DNA of 64,000 bases from contig NZ_CP008944.1 in the NCBI RefSeq assembly GCF_000732945.1, positions 962,553 to 1,026,552 on the forward strand, written 5' to 3'. Source of the DNA: Corynebacterium atypicum. GTDB lineage: Bacteria; Actinomycetota; Actinomycetes; Mycobacteriales; Mycobacteriaceae. The notes beneath the pieces are model-generated. The model was not told the DNA's origin, made no database searches, and was given only the letters and a program-made list of their open reading frames with translations. The stretch's first letter is position 1. Every line of letters begins with the position of its first letter. The position numbers were made by a program, and so were the translations under genes. Shown piece by piece: positions 42,686 to 52,439 of the stretch.

Positions 42686-44721
42686 TGCCGCCAGCACTGC
42701 TTCATATCGGCTCCGAGCTGCGCCGCTTTGGCCACGGGTTTCTTCCCCGGATCGCGCTTGTGACCGTGGTATGCCTGCCGTTGATTTTCGGCGGGCTGTT
42801 CGTGTGGTCCTACTTCGACCCGATCGGCAACCTCAACAAGCTGCCGGTGGCGCTCGTGAACTCGGACGAGGGCGCGACCGGGCCAGACGGCCAGGCCGTG
42901 CGCGCCGGCGACACGGTGGTGGCCGAGCTTACCCAGCAGTCTCCGTTGGATTTCCGCACCGTCTCCGCCCAAGAGGCGCTCGACGGGGTGGTGCGCGGCG
43001 ACTACTACTTCGCCGTGGAGATTCCGCGCGATTTCTCGGCCGCCGCCACCAGCGTGACCTCGGACGACCCCCGTTCGACCACGCTCAACGTGGCCTTTAA
43101 CAACGTCAACGGCTTTATCCCCACGGTGCTGGGCAACGCGGCGACCCAGGTGATGGTCGACGCCGTCAGCGAGGTGGTGGGCACCCGGATCGCAGATCAG
43201 ATGCTCGTCGGGTTTTCTACCATCGGCCACGGCATGGATGAGGCCGCCGACGGGGCCGGCAGGCTGCACGAGGGTGCCGGCAGGGCCCACGAGGGCGCCG
43301 GCAAGCTTGACGACGGCGCGCGCACGCTCAGCGAGAACCTCGCCAAGACCGCCGAGGGCGCAGGCGAGCTGCAGTCCGGCGCCCACACGCTGCACGAGGG
43401 GATCGGCACCGCGCAGTCCGGCGCCCACCGGCTCGCCGACGGCGTCAAAAAGCTCGACGAGGCCACCGCGAAGCTCGGCGCGGGGGCCAGCCAGATCTCC
43501 GGGGGCGTCGACCAGATCGCCGGGGTGGCTGATCAGGTGACCGCCGCCGGCGAGCAGGCGCTGGCCCCGTTGGTGTCGGCCTCGGCGCAGCTGCGCGCCT
43601 CCGGGCTGCCCGGGACGATGCAGCTTGCCGATCAGATCGACCAGGCCGTTCGCGGCGTCGCCGACGGCGGCGCGACCGCGGAGCTCACCGGTAATGTGCA
43701 CCAGCTTCGCGACGGCGCTCGCGAGCTCGCCGCGCAGCTCTCCGACCCGGTGAGCCAGTACCGGCAGGGTATTGCGCAGGCCGCCCAGGGCTCCCAGGAA
43801 CTGGCCAACGGGCTCGACCGGCTCGAGGACGGCTCGGCGCGGTTGAGCGTGGGCGCCGACAAGCTTGCCGACGCGACGAGCAAGCTCTCCGCCGGTTCCC
43901 GGCAACTGACCGTGGGCGCCGGCGCCCTGCGCGACGGCTTGGTGCAACTCGACGAGGGCTCCGGGACGCTGGCGCTCAAGATCTCCGAGGGCGCAGGCAA
44001 GGTGCCGCGCCAGGAGGGAGAAAACCGGCAGAAGGCGGCTCACGCCGCCGGCGGGCCTGTGGGCAAGAAGCTTGTCGCCCAGGACCTCACCCCCTTCGGG
44101 GTGGGCCTGGCTCCGTTTTTCATCTCGCTTGCCCTCTTCGTCGGGTGCACCATCATGTTCATGGTGTTGCGGCCGGTTCAAAAGCGGGCGCTGGATTCCG
44201 GGGTCAGCCCCTTCCGGGCGGTCGTGGCCAGCTACCTGCCGGCGCTGACGGTGGGGGTGAGCCAGGCGACGCTCATCTGGGTGGTCCTTCAGGGGCTGAT
44301 CGGTCTTCATGCGGCGCACCCGATCGGGCTGTGGGTGGCCATGTGCGGGGTCTCCGCGGTCTTCGTGGCAGTCACCCAGGCCATCAACGCGGTGGTCGGC
44401 GCCACGGCGGGGCGGGTAGTCTGCCTGATGTTTATGGCGCTCCAGCTCGTCTCCTCGGGCGGGCTCTATCCCCCGGAGACCCAGCCGGCGTTCATCCAGC
44501 ATGTGCACACCTGGGACCCCATGCGGTTTAGCGTGGATCTCTTCCGCGAGCTCATCGTGGGTACTGACGTTCCCGGCGCGCAGGCGGTGAACCAGCGTCC
44601 GGCCCAGGCGGTGGCGGTGCTCGCGGTGGTCCTCGCTGCCTCGTGGGCGCTCTCCTCGGTTTCCGCGTGGCGCGGGCAGGTGATCCTGCATAAGGACCTG
44701 CATCCGGAGCTTTCGCTGTGA
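42685..44721 (+). CDS. YhgE/Pip family membrane protein (ABC-2-like)
   Basis: 678 residues: one N-terminal membrane helix (about 22-45), a large external domain starting KLPVALVNSDEGA, a long region (about 185-440) of short imperfect repeats of the type GAxxLxxGA, and five membrane helices in the last 230 residues. This is the layout of YhgE/Pip proteins, which are related to ABC-2 permeases and to the ESX-like/phage-receptor Pip proteins of Firmicutes. The repeat region is predicted to form a long coiled stalk. Substrate unknown; it forms a two-gene unit with the P-loop-less ATPase-like gene. Confidence 0.85.
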   Translation: MPPALLHIGSELRRFGHGFLPRIALVTVVCLPLIFGGLFVWSYFDPIGNLNKLPVALVNSDEGATGPDGQAVRAGDTVVAELTQQSPLDFRTVSAQEALDGVVRGDYYFAVEIPRDFSAAATSVTSDDPRSTTLNVAFNNVNGFIPTVLGNAATQVMVDAVSEVVGTRIADQMLVGFSTIGHGMDEAADGAGRLHEGAGRAHEGAGKLDDGARTLSENLAKTAEGAGELQSGAHTLHEGIGTAQSGAHRLADGVKKLDEATAKLGAGASQISGGVDQIAGVADQVTAAGEQALAPLVSASAQLRASGLPGTMQLADQIDQAVRGVADGGATAELTGNVHQLRDGARELAAQLSDPVSQYRQGIAQAAQGSQELANGLDRLEDGSARLSVGADKLADATSKLSAGSRQLTVGAGALRDGLVQLDEGSGTLALKISEGAGKVPRQEGENRQKAAHAAGGPVGKKLVAQDLTPFGVGLAPFFISLALFVGCTIMFMVLRPVQKRALDSGVSPFRAVVASYLPALTVGVSQATLIWVVLQGLIGLHAAHPIGLWVAMCGVSAVFVAVTQAINAVVGATAGRVVCLMFMALQLVSSGGLYPPETQPAFIQHVHTWDPMRFSVDLFRELIVGTDVPGAQAVNQRPAQAVAVLAVVLAASWALSSVSAWRGQVILHKDLHPELSL

Positions 44722-44853
44722 CCGGGGTGCAATAGGCTTGCCAGGGAACACTCAGCCGGCGGCTAAGCTTGCGCATATCCGGCAGAACATGCTCGGGTCC
44801 TGGGCGTGGCGCCCAGGCGCGGCCGGACGAGCGGACGGGAAAGGTAAGAGACG

Positions 44854-45693
44854 GTGAATCAACCCGCGAAGCGACTCGGGCGCCCGAAGACACCGCTGCT
44901 TAGCCGCAGCAAGATTGTCGCGGCGGCCCTCACGATCGTGCGGGAGGAGGGCGTGGCCAAGCTGACCATGAATCACCTGGCCGGACGACTCGAGGTGGCG
45001 CCGTCGGCCCTGTACAACTACATCTCGGGCAAGTCGGATCTGTACAACGACATCCAAGACGAAATTTTCGCCCGCATTGATACGTCAGGCTTACGCGCTA
45101 TCACCGAGCTGCCGCTGGGAACCTCGCGCGAGGAGGTGCGCTGGCGGCTGCGCCGGGGCCTAGAAACTTGGGCTTGGTCCTATCGCAGCCTTTTCGAGGA
45201 CGATCCGCAGCTTGTCGCCTTCATCGGCACGCTGCCGATCAAGAACTCCCCGAAGACCCTGCGCATGTATGACGAGGTGGTTCGCGCGCTGCGTCACGTA
45301 GGTATCCCGGATATTGAGATTCCGGCTCCCGTCATGGCCTTGCAGAGCTTCATCTTTGGCGCCGGTGTCGACCTCAACGCCCCCGAAGAGGAGGTCAACC
45401 GAGACCTCGACAACAGTGATGTGCCTGCGCTGAAGAGGGCACTGGTGCTATTTATTGACGAAGCGCTCCGCCAGGAGGCTGTTTGCGACCGCTCCCAGGA
45501 CGGCGAAGCTGTGGCCGAGGAGACCGAACGCGCACCGGGCGGCGGGCCGGTGGGCCGCGGCCAGGCGGACAGCACGCTCGATCCCCTGCACTGGCGCACC
45601 GGAAGTAACCCGTATGCCCACATCACCTTCGCGTGGGGGCTTGCCGCCCTCATCGACCGCATTATGTTGCTTTGGGAAAAATCCACCGGATAA
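44854..45693 (+). CDS. TetR-family transcriptional regulator
   Basis: 279 residues, longer than most TetR proteins. HTH domain with KLTMNHLAGRLEVAPSALYNYIS at about residues 38-60. The C-terminal domain has FIFGAGVDLNAPEEEV, then a polar insertion of about 45 residues (EAVCDRSQDG to RTGSNPY), then a last helix with WGLAALIDRIMLLW. GTG start; a purine-rich site GGAAAGG lies upstream. The adjacent downstream gene is its decayed paralogue. It may regulate the YhgE pair ending 132 nt upstream. Confidence 0.88.
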   Translation: MNQPAKRLGRPKTPLLSRSKIVAAALTIVREEGVAKLTMNHLAGRLEVAPSALYNYISGKSDLYNDIQDEIFARIDTSGLRAITELPLGTSREEVRWRLRRGLETWAWSYRSLFEDDPQLVAFIGTLPIKNSPKTLRMYDEVVRALRHVGIPDIEIPAPVMALQSFIFGAGVDLNAPEEEVNRDLDNSDVPALKRALVLFIDEALRQEAVCDRSQDGEAVAEETERAPGGGPVGRGQADSTLDPLHWRTGSNPYAHITFAWGLAALIDRIMLLWEKSTG

Positions 45694-45724
45694 CCTCTTG
45701 CCCGTCTCAAACGCGCTATGGTAG

Positions 45725-45748
45725 TTCACGTTGAGCGCGAAAAGTGAA
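45725..45748. promoter_or_regulatory. Inverted repeat upstream of the TetR pseudogene
   Basis: TTCAC (45725-45729) and GTGAA (45744-45748) are inverted with 14 nt between them, in the 86-bp gap between the two TetR genes. The size is suitable for a TetR-type operator; this is positional inference only. Confidence 0.3.
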
Positions 45749-45779
45749 GTCGCGTCCCATTTGGATGTACTGAGATGAG

Positions 45780-46575
45780 ATGCAAATGACGAGCACCGAA
45801 GACCGCACGCCGGGGCGCCCTTACCCGCCCCGGCTCGACGGCGAGTTGATCGTACAGGCGGCGTTAGAGCTCGTGCGGCGCGAGGGGCTGGCAGCATTGA
45901 CTATGGCCCAGCTGGCCCGCCAGCTCGAGGTTGCCCCCTCCGCGTTGTATAACCACATCAGCGGCAAGGACGAGCTGTTGACCCGGGTGCAAGACGAGAT
46001 CTACTCGGGCATCGACACCTCGGGATTTGATCGGCTTTTCGAGCTCGCAGCCGGCCCGGCCGCCGACGAAAAGATCGGCGAAGCCCTCGCCCAGGGCCTA
46101 AAATCTGGGCGCGGTCCTACCGCGAGGCGCTCGGCAGAAACGTCGAGCTCCTCTCACTGGTGGGCACGATGCCGGCGGGGAGGTCGCCGCAAACGCGCTA
46201 TATGTACGAGCGCGTCGCCTGCGCGCTTGCCCTGGCGGGGGTGCCGGCCGGGGACATCGTGCCGGCCATCGTCGCGCTCGAAAACCTCGTGATGGGTGCC
46301 GGGATTGACCTCACCGCCCCGGAGGAGGTGTATGCGGTCGCCCCCGGGCCCAGCGCAACCCGAACCTGGACGCCGCCATCGTCGCGTTTACGAACGCCGA
46401 GGGCGGCGCGCCCGTGGCGGTCCCCGGGGCCTGGCCGGCACCGAGCCGCGCCCGGGGCGGCCGCGGTGGGGCGAACGGCAAGCCCGCCGCGCGCAGGCGG
46501 CGCAACAGATTCGCAGATACCCCCTTCGAACTCGGCTTGAGCGGCGTCGTCGCCGAGGTGCTCAAGCTGCGCTGA
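45780..46575 (+). pseudogene. Decayed TetR-family regulator, paralogue of the upstream gene
   Basis: The frame starting at 45780 encodes a TetR HTH (LTMAQLARQLEVAPSALYNHIS) much like that of the gene upstream. At the A4 run 46099-46102 the homology moves to the next frame (IWARSYREALGRNVELLSLV, then MGAGIDLTAPEE), and near 46337-46353 it moves again (RNPNLDAAIVAF to FADTPFELGLSGVVAEVL) and ends at TGA 46573. Both shifts are explained by single-base deletions. The full length restored would be about 265 residues, similar to the intact copy. Confidence 0.85.
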
Positions 46576-46646
46576 GATATCTGGAGCCGCGAGCCCTGCC
46601 CTTTGCGGCCGCGGCGCCGCCTCCACGCCGCGAAGGAGGCCGGCGC

Positions 46647-47534
46647 TTAGCGGTAGGCCCCGCGGCCCAGCGTGTCGCACTGGGCCATCTCGCCCGAGCG
46701 ATAGCCGGCCAAAAACGCCTCTTGGCGCTGCTGCGACGTGCCGTGGGTAAAGCTTTCTGGGTTGACCTCGCCGCCGGAGCGGCGCTGGATATTATCGTCG
46801 CCGACGGCCCCGGCCGTATCCACGGCGCTGGCCAGCTGCTCCGGCGAGATCGGCTCCAGGTCGCCGCCGTTTTCGGCGTCGGCATAGTGGGCCCAGATGC
46901 CCCCGTAGCAGTCCGCCTGCAGCTCGATCTTCACCGCGTTCGACTGCGCGCCGGGGTCGTTGTAATCAGACAGCCCGAGAGTGCCCTCTAAGTGTTGAAT
47001 GTGGTGGCCGAACTCGTGGGCCACGATGTATTCCTGGGCGAGCGGCGCGTTCGTGCCGCCGAGCCGGCCCAGCTGCTCGAAGAAGGAGACGTCCAGATAG
47101 AGCGACGAATCGGCGGGGCAGTAAAACGGCCCGGTCTGGGCGCTGGCAAAACCGCACCGGGTCTGCACCGTATCCCGGAAAATTTCCACCCCAGGCAGCT
47201 GATAGTCGATGCCGGCCTGTTGGGGTAGGATCTTCTCCCAGACCGCATCGACCGAGTGCGCGGTGTAGAGCACCCGGCAGTCGTCGTGCGTGTTGGCGTC
47301 CGCGCCCGTCTGGCAGTGATCGAGGGTGTAGGACTCCTGGGCCTGCCCCGGGCCGGCCTGGCCTGGGTCCCCGCCAAGACTAAGATCGGTGGGGTCGCCG
47401 CCGAGCAGAAGGAAAAGCCCGACGAGGACGAGCCCGCCGAGCCCGCCGCCGACAGCGATGCCGCCGCGGCGCCCGCCTCCCGAGGACGTGGACACGCGGT
47501 CGGTGCTGCGGGTGAGGTCACCTCGGAATGTCAT
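46647..47534 (-). CDS. Neutral zinc metallopeptidase (YpfJ-like), membrane-anchored
   Basis: 295 residues. A short cytoplasmic start MTFRGDLTRSTDRV, one membrane helix (about 27-46), a Gly-rich linker, and an extracytoplasmic domain with the zincin motif AHEFGHHIQHLEG and a downstream ELQADCYGGIWAHYA supplying the third metal ligand. Cysteines CRVLY, CGFA and YCPADS suggest disulfides. The same family member lies near aspS in mycobacteria (Rv2575). The ATG at 47534 fits the family start; an upstream in-frame ATG at 47573 is possible. Confidence 0.88.
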   Translation of the reverse strand: MTFRGDLTRSTDRVSTSSGGGRRGGIAVGGGLGGLVLVGLFLLLGGDPTDLSLGGDPGQAGPGQAQESYTLDHCQTGADANTHDDCRVLYTAHSVDAVWEKILPQQAGIDYQLPGVEIFRDTVQTRCGFASAQTGPFYCPADSSLYLDVSFFEQLGRLGGTNAPLAQEYIVAHEFGHHIQHLEGTLGLSDYNDPGAQSNAVKIELQADCYGGIWAHYADAENGGDLEPISPEQLASAVDTAGAVGDDNIQRRSGGEVNPESFTHGTSQQRQEAFLAGYRSGEMAQCDTLGRGAYR

Positions 47535-47752
47535 AAGTTGATCATGCCACAGCCTGCGTAAGCTCCCGCTCAAGGGCGTGCCAGCTCACACGGGGGAGCG
47601 CCCCGCCGCACGTGGCCAGCACGCGCAGAGTACACTGGCGCGGCAGGTAGCGGGTGGGTCTGTGGCGCACCCGAAAAATTCATCGATTTCCCGAACACAC
47701 CCGACGGCGCCGGGGCGCTACCTCGCCGCCAAGCGAAAGGACGGTCACTAGC

Positions 47753-49564
47753 GTGCTGCGCACTCATCTCGCGGGGGAACTCCGCACCGACCATGCCGGC
47801 CAGACGATCACCCTCTGTGGTTGGGTGGCGCGGCGCCGCGACCACGGCGGGGTGATCTTTATTGACTTGCGCGACCGCAGCGGGCTCGCCCAGGTGGTCT
47901 TCCGCGAATCCGAGGTCGCCGAGCGGGCTCACCAGCTGCGCAGCGAATACTGCATCAAGGTCACTGGCGTGGTGGAAAAGCGCCCGGAGGGCTCGGAAAA
48001 CCCCAACTTGCCGTCCGGCGGAATCGAGCTGAACGTCTCTGACCTGGAGATCTTGAGCGAGTCGGCCCCGCTGCCCTTCCAGATCGACGATCCCTCGTCG
48101 TCTGGCGAGGTGGGCGAGGAGACCCGGCTGAAGTACCGCTACCTGGACCTGCGCCGCCACGATCAGCACGAGGCGCTGCGGCTGCGCTCCGCGGTGAACC
48201 GTGCCGCGCGCGCCGTGCTCGACTCCCACGACTTCACCGAGATCGAGACTCCGACCTTGACGCGCTCCACCCCGGAGGGCGCGCGCGACTTCTTGGTGCC
48301 GGCGCGCCTCAAGCCAGGCAACTGGTACGCCCTGCCCCAGTCCCCGCAGATGTTCAAGCAGCTGCTCATGGTCGCCGGCATGGAGCGCTACTACCAGATC
48401 GCCCGCTGCTACCGCGACGAGGACTTCCGCGCCGACCGGCAGCCGGAGTTCACGCAGCTCGACGTAGAAATGAGCTTTGTCGGCCAGGACGACATCATCG
48501 CCCTGGCCGAGGAGATCATCGTCGCGCTGTGGAAGCTGATCGGCTACGAGGTCAAGACCCCGATTCCGCGGATGACCTACGCCGAGGCGATGAAGAAGTA
48601 CGGCTCGGACAAACCGGACCTACGCTTCGATATTGAAATCACCGAGTGCACCGAGTTCTTCAAGGATACGACCTTCCGCGTCTTCCAGAACGAATACGTC
48701 GGCGCCGTCGTCATGCAGGGCGGGGCCAGCCAACCGCGCCGCCAGCTCGATGCCTGGCAGGACTGGGCGCGCCAGCGCGGGGCGAAGGGACTGGCCTACA
48801 TCCTGGTGGGCGAGGACGGCGAGCTGAGCGGCCCCGTGGCCAAGAACATTACCGACGCCGAGCGCGCCGGGATCGCCGAGCACGTCGGCGCCCAGCCGGG
48901 GGATTGCATCTTCTTCGCCGCCGGCGACACCAAGTCCTCGCGAGCCCTGTTGGGCGCGGCCCGCGGGGCGATCGCGGAGAAGCTGGGCCTGATTAAAGAG
49001 GGCGACTGGGCGTTTACCTGGGTGGTGGACGCGCCCATGTTTGAGCCGTCCGCAGACGCGACCGCCTCGGGCGACGTCGCGCTGGGCCACTCGGCCTGGA
49101 CCGCGGTGCACCACGCTTTCACCTCGCCCAAGCTGGAGTACCTGGACACCTTTGATAAGGACCCGGGCTCTGCGCTGGCCTACGCGTATGACATCGTGTG
49201 CAACGGTAACGAGATCGGCGGCGGATCGATCCGTATCCACCGCAAGGATGTGCAGAAGCGCGCCTTCGCCGTGATGGGCATCAGCGACGAAGAAGCCCAG
49301 GAGAAGTTCGGCTTCCTGCTCGACGCCTTCGCCTTCGGCGCCCCGCCGCACGGCGGTATTGCGTTCGGCTGGGACCGCATCGTCAGCCTCCTGGGCGGGT
49401 TCGATTCGATCCGCGACGTCATTGCGTTCCCCAAGTCCGGCGGCGGCGTTGATCCGCTGACCGACGCCCCGGCGCCGATCACCGCGCAGCAGCGCAAGGA
49501 GTCCGGGGTGGACGCCAAGCCGAAGAAGCGGCAGCCGGATTCAGCTGCCGACGCCAAGCACTAA
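47753..49564 (+). CDS. aspS: Aspartyl-tRNA synthetase
   Basis: 603 residues, bacterial-type class II enzyme: N-terminal OB anticodon-binding domain (about 1-110, [20 protein letters not shown]), catalytic core with [20 protein letters not shown] (motif 2), the bacterial GAD insertion (about 290-420), and motif 3 [17 protein letters not shown] 47753 follows GAAAGGACGGTCACTAGC. The C-terminal Lys-rich tail is a lineage-typical extension. Confidence 0.97.
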   Translation: MLRTHLAGELRTDHAGQTITLCGWVARRRDHGGVIFIDLRDRSGLAQVVFRESEVAERAHQLRSEYCIKVTGVVEKRPEGSENPNLPSGGIELNVSDLEILSESAPLPFQIDDPSSSGEVGEETRLKYRYLDLRRHDQHEALRLRSAVNRAARAVLDSHDFTEIETPTLTRSTPEGARDFLVPARLKPGNWYALPQSPQMFKQLLMVAGMERYYQIARCYRDEDFRADRQPEFTQLDVEMSFVGQDDIIALAEEIIVALWKLIGYEVKTPIPRMTYAEAMKKYGSDKPDLRFDIEITECTEFFKDTTFRVFQNEYVGAVVMQGGASQPRRQLDAWQDWARQRGAKGLAYILVGEDGELSGPVAKNITDAERAGIAEHVGAQPGDCIFFAAGDTKSSRALLGAARGAIAEKLGLIKEGDWAFTWVVDAPMFEPSADATASGDVALGHSAWTAVHHAFTSPKLEYLDTFDKDPGSALAYAYDIVCNGNEIGGGSIRIHRKDVQKRAFAVMGISDEEAQEKFGFLLDAFAFGAPPHGGIAFGWDRIVSLLGGFDSIRDVIAFPKSGGGVDPLTDAPAPITAQQRKESGVDAKPKKRQPDSAADAKH

Positions 49565-49656
49565 GCTTTCGGCGGTGCCGCGGCGCTCACCGGCTAGAGT
49601 GGTTTGACGCCTCCGGTGAGCGCCAAGAGTCATGCAAAAAGGAGCGTGAACAACCC

Positions 49657-50916
49657 GTGCCCACAGTCGAGCAAATCTGCGCTCTGGCCGAGCAACAGCT
49701 CTCGGATCGCTTCGGGGGTACCCAGAAGATCACCGGGTGCGCCCAACTAGCCGGATCCGGGCACGCTGTGGTGGTGCGCGCGAAGCTCGCGGCCTCGCCG
49801 TTTTTACCCAACCGCAGCGTGGTGGTCAAGTACATCCCGGTCACCGACGACGAGCTCGACGATGCGGCGCTGGTGCGCGAGATCGTGGCCTACCAGTTCA
49901 CCACCTCGCTGCCCGAGGACGCGCGCCCGGGCCCGGTGCTCTTGGCGTATGACATCCCGGAACGCACCATCGTCATCTCGGACTCCGGGGACGGCGACAC
50001 GTTCGCGGAGCTGCTCCAGACCTCGGACAACGAGCGTCGGGTGACCATCCTGCGGGCCCTCGGCCATGCTTTGGGGCGGATGCACGCGGCCACGGCGAAA
50101 CGCGAGCAAGACTTTGAGACGCTGCGGCTGCGGCTGGCGCGGCGTTATCCCGATGCGGCGTCGATCAATCGGTTCCGCACGAACGCGCAGCGGCTGAGCA
50201 TCGACCAGGGAGTGGAGCTGATCGAGTCCTGCGGGGTGCACGTCCCGGAGGCGATCCGAGCCCTCGGCAGCCAGGCACAGAAGCTCGTCACCGCGGGGCA
50301 CAGGGCCTTCACGCCTATGGACCTTTCCCCGGACAACATCATCGTGGCCGAGCGCACGCAGTTCCTCGACTACGAGTGGGCCGCGTTCCGCGACGTCAGC
50401 TTCGATTTGGGGTCCGTGATCGCCGGGTTCCCGGGGTTCTTAAGTGCCCGGCCCATCTCCGACGAAGAAGTGGACGTCTTTGTCGAGGCGTGGTCGCGCG
50501 AGGTCGAACGGATCTGGCCGAACGTGAACGACGAGCAGGCGCTCAACACCCGGATCATCACTGCGCTGGTGGGCCTCGCCCTCGGTGAAGTCACCACCTT
50601 GCACCTGGGCAGCTCGCACAACGTCGTGCACGCGGTGGCCCACGCCCACAACGACGACTCGGTGGCGCTCGTCGAAGACGAGGTCACCCCCGTCGAACGG
50701 CTGTTGGCCCCCGCGCAGACCCCAGGGCTCACCGGGGCCGATCGGGTGCTGCGCCGGGATCTGTTCGAGACCTTCGAGGCGCTCGCCCGGTTCGCCGCGC
50801 GCGCGGCCACCACCCGGGCCGCCGACCCGCAGCTGCAGGTGGTCACCGGTTTTGCCACGGAGCTGGCCGCCCGGCTCGACGACGGCTTCATCACCGACGG
50901 GCAAGCCCAACCGTAA
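49657..50916 (+). CDS. Phosphotransferase-fold (APH/choline-kinase-like) protein
   Basis: 419 residues with the aminoglycoside-phosphotransferase/kinase fold. An ATP-lysine lies in VVVKYIPV, the catalytic loop reads [16 protein letters not shown] and the metal-binding segment [17 protein letters not shown], so the active site looks complete. The substrate is unknown; the family also contains small-molecule and sugar kinases. GTG start with AAAAAGGAG upstream. Its stop overlaps the rarA start, so the two are co-transcribed after aspS. Confidence 0.75.
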   Translation: MPTVEQICALAEQQLSDRFGGTQKITGCAQLAGSGHAVVVRAKLAASPFLPNRSVVVKYIPVTDDELDDAALVREIVAYQFTTSLPEDARPGPVLLAYDIPERTIVISDSGDGDTFAELLQTSDNERRVTILRALGHALGRMHAATAKREQDFETLRLRLARRYPDAASINRFRTNAQRLSIDQGVELIESCGVHVPEAIRALGSQAQKLVTAGHRAFTPMDLSPDNIIVAERTQFLDYEWAAFRDVSFDLGSVIAGFPGFLSARPISDEEVDVFVEAWSREVERIWPNVNDEQALNTRIITALVGLALGEVTTLHLGSSHNVVHAVAHAHNDDSVALVEDEVTPVERLLAPAQTPGLTGADRVLRRDLFETFEALARFAARAATTRAADPQLQVVTGFATELAARLDDGFITDGQAQP

Positions 50917-52286
50917 TGGCACAGGACGCGCTGTTTTCCACCCCGGGCGATCCCTTGCCCGCGGCGGGCGACACAGGGCGCTCGAGCGGTGGCACAGAGT
51001 ACTTCTCGGTACCCCCATCCGCACCCTTGGCCGCGAGGATGCGACCGCGCAACCTCGACGAGGTCGTCGGCCAGCGCCATGTTCTGGGCCCGGGGACCCC
51101 GCTGCGCCGCCTGATCAGCGGTGAAGGAGACTCCTCGGTCATCCTCTTCGGCCCGCCCGGCACCGGCAAGACCACGATCGCCTCGCTGATTAGCACCACC
51201 ACCGGACGGGAATTCGTAGCCTTATCCGCGCTCAACTCCGGGGTCAAGGAGATCCGGCAGGTGATCGACCGGGCCCGGCGCGAGCTCATCGCGGGCCGGC
51301 GCACCGTGTTCTTTATCGATGAGGTCCACCGATTCTCGCGCACCCAACAGGATGCCCTGTTGGCCGCGGTGGAAAACCGAACGGTCCTGCTGGTCGCCGC
51401 CACCACTGAGAACCCGTCGTTTTCGGTGGTCTCCCCGCTGCTGTCCCGGTCGCTGCTGGTGCAGCTGCAGCCCCTGGAGACCGAGGATCTGACCGTGGTG
51501 ATTCGGCGCGCGGTGACCGACGACCGCGGGCTGGGCGGGCGTATCCAGATCGCCGATGAGGCGGTGGCCCAGCTGGCGCGCCTGGCCTCCGGCGACGCCC
51601 GCCGCGCGCTGACCTACCTCGAGGCTGCCGCCGAGGCCGTCGAGGACGGGAATACGCTGGATACCGCCACTATCGAGGCGAACGTAGACCGCGCCGTGGT
51701 GCGCTACGACCGCGATGGCGACCAACACTTCGACGTCACCAGCGCCTTTATCAAGTCCATCCGCGGCTCAGACGTGGACGCGGCGCTGCACTACCTCGCC
51801 CGGATGATCGAGGGCGGCGAAGACCCGCGGTTTATCGCCCGCAGGCTGATGGTGCACGCCAGCGAGGACATCGGCATGGCAGACCCAACGGCGCTTTCCG
51901 TTGCCGCGGCCGCCGCCGAGGTAGTGCAGAAGGTAGGGCTGCCCGAGGGACGGCTGGCCCTGGCGCAGGCCACGATCCACCTCGCTACGGCCCCCAAGTC
52001 GAACGCGGTGATCGCGGCGATCGACGCCGCGCTGGCTGATGTGCGCGCCGGGAAGGCCGGGCCCGTGCCGCCGCATTTGCGCGACGGCCACTATTCCGGG
52101 GCCAAGGCTCTGGGCAACGCTGTGGGCTACCGCTACCCGCACGACGACCCCCAGGGCATCGTCGCCCAGCAATACCTGCCCGATGACCTCGTCGGCAGCG
52201 AGTACTACCGGCCGAGCGACCACGGGGCCGAAAGCCGGGTGCGCACCTACCTCGGACGGCTGCGCCGGATTCTGCGCGGCGGCTAG
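50916..52286 (+). CDS. rarA: Replication-associated recombination AAA+ ATPase RarA (MgsA)
   Basis: 456 residues. The N-terminal conserved [21 protein letters not shown], Walker [13 protein letters not shown], Walker [19 protein letters not shown], sensor 1 ATTENPSF and a C-terminal tetramerisation domain ([22 protein letters not shown]) are all present. RarA acts on stalled replication forks. It overlaps the phosphotransferase gene by one base (TAATG), and alaS begins 153 nt downstream. Confidence 0.93.
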   Translation: MAQDALFSTPGDPLPAAGDTGRSSGGTEYFSVPPSAPLAARMRPRNLDEVVGQRHVLGPGTPLRRLISGEGDSSVILFGPPGTGKTTIASLISTTTGREFVALSALNSGVKEIRQVIDRARRELIAGRRTVFFIDEVHRFSRTQQDALLAAVENRTVLLVAATTENPSFSVVSPLLSRSLLVQLQPLETEDLTVVIRRAVTDDRGLGGRIQIADEAVAQLARLASGDARRALTYLEAAAEAVEDGNTLDTATIEANVDRAVVRYDRDGDQHFDVTSAFIKSIRGSDVDAALHYLARMIEGGEDPRFIARRLMVHASEDIGMADPTALSVAAAAAEVVQKVGLPEGRLALAQATIHLATAPKSNAVIAAIDAALADVRAGKAGPVPPHLRDGHYSGAKALGNAVGYRYPHDDPQGIVAQQYLPDDLVGSEYYRPSDHGAESRVRTYLGRLRRILRGG

Positions 52287-52439
52287 CTCGCGGGCCGGCT
52301 CAGGCGCGCGTTCAGCATGGGTGACGGCGCGCGGTAAGGTATTGCGCATGCGTGGCGCCAGCCGACGAGCGGCGCCGATTAACAAGTAAACACAGCAGTT
52401 CATATTGTCCAGCCAGGTTAGAGGCGAGGTTTAAAAGTC

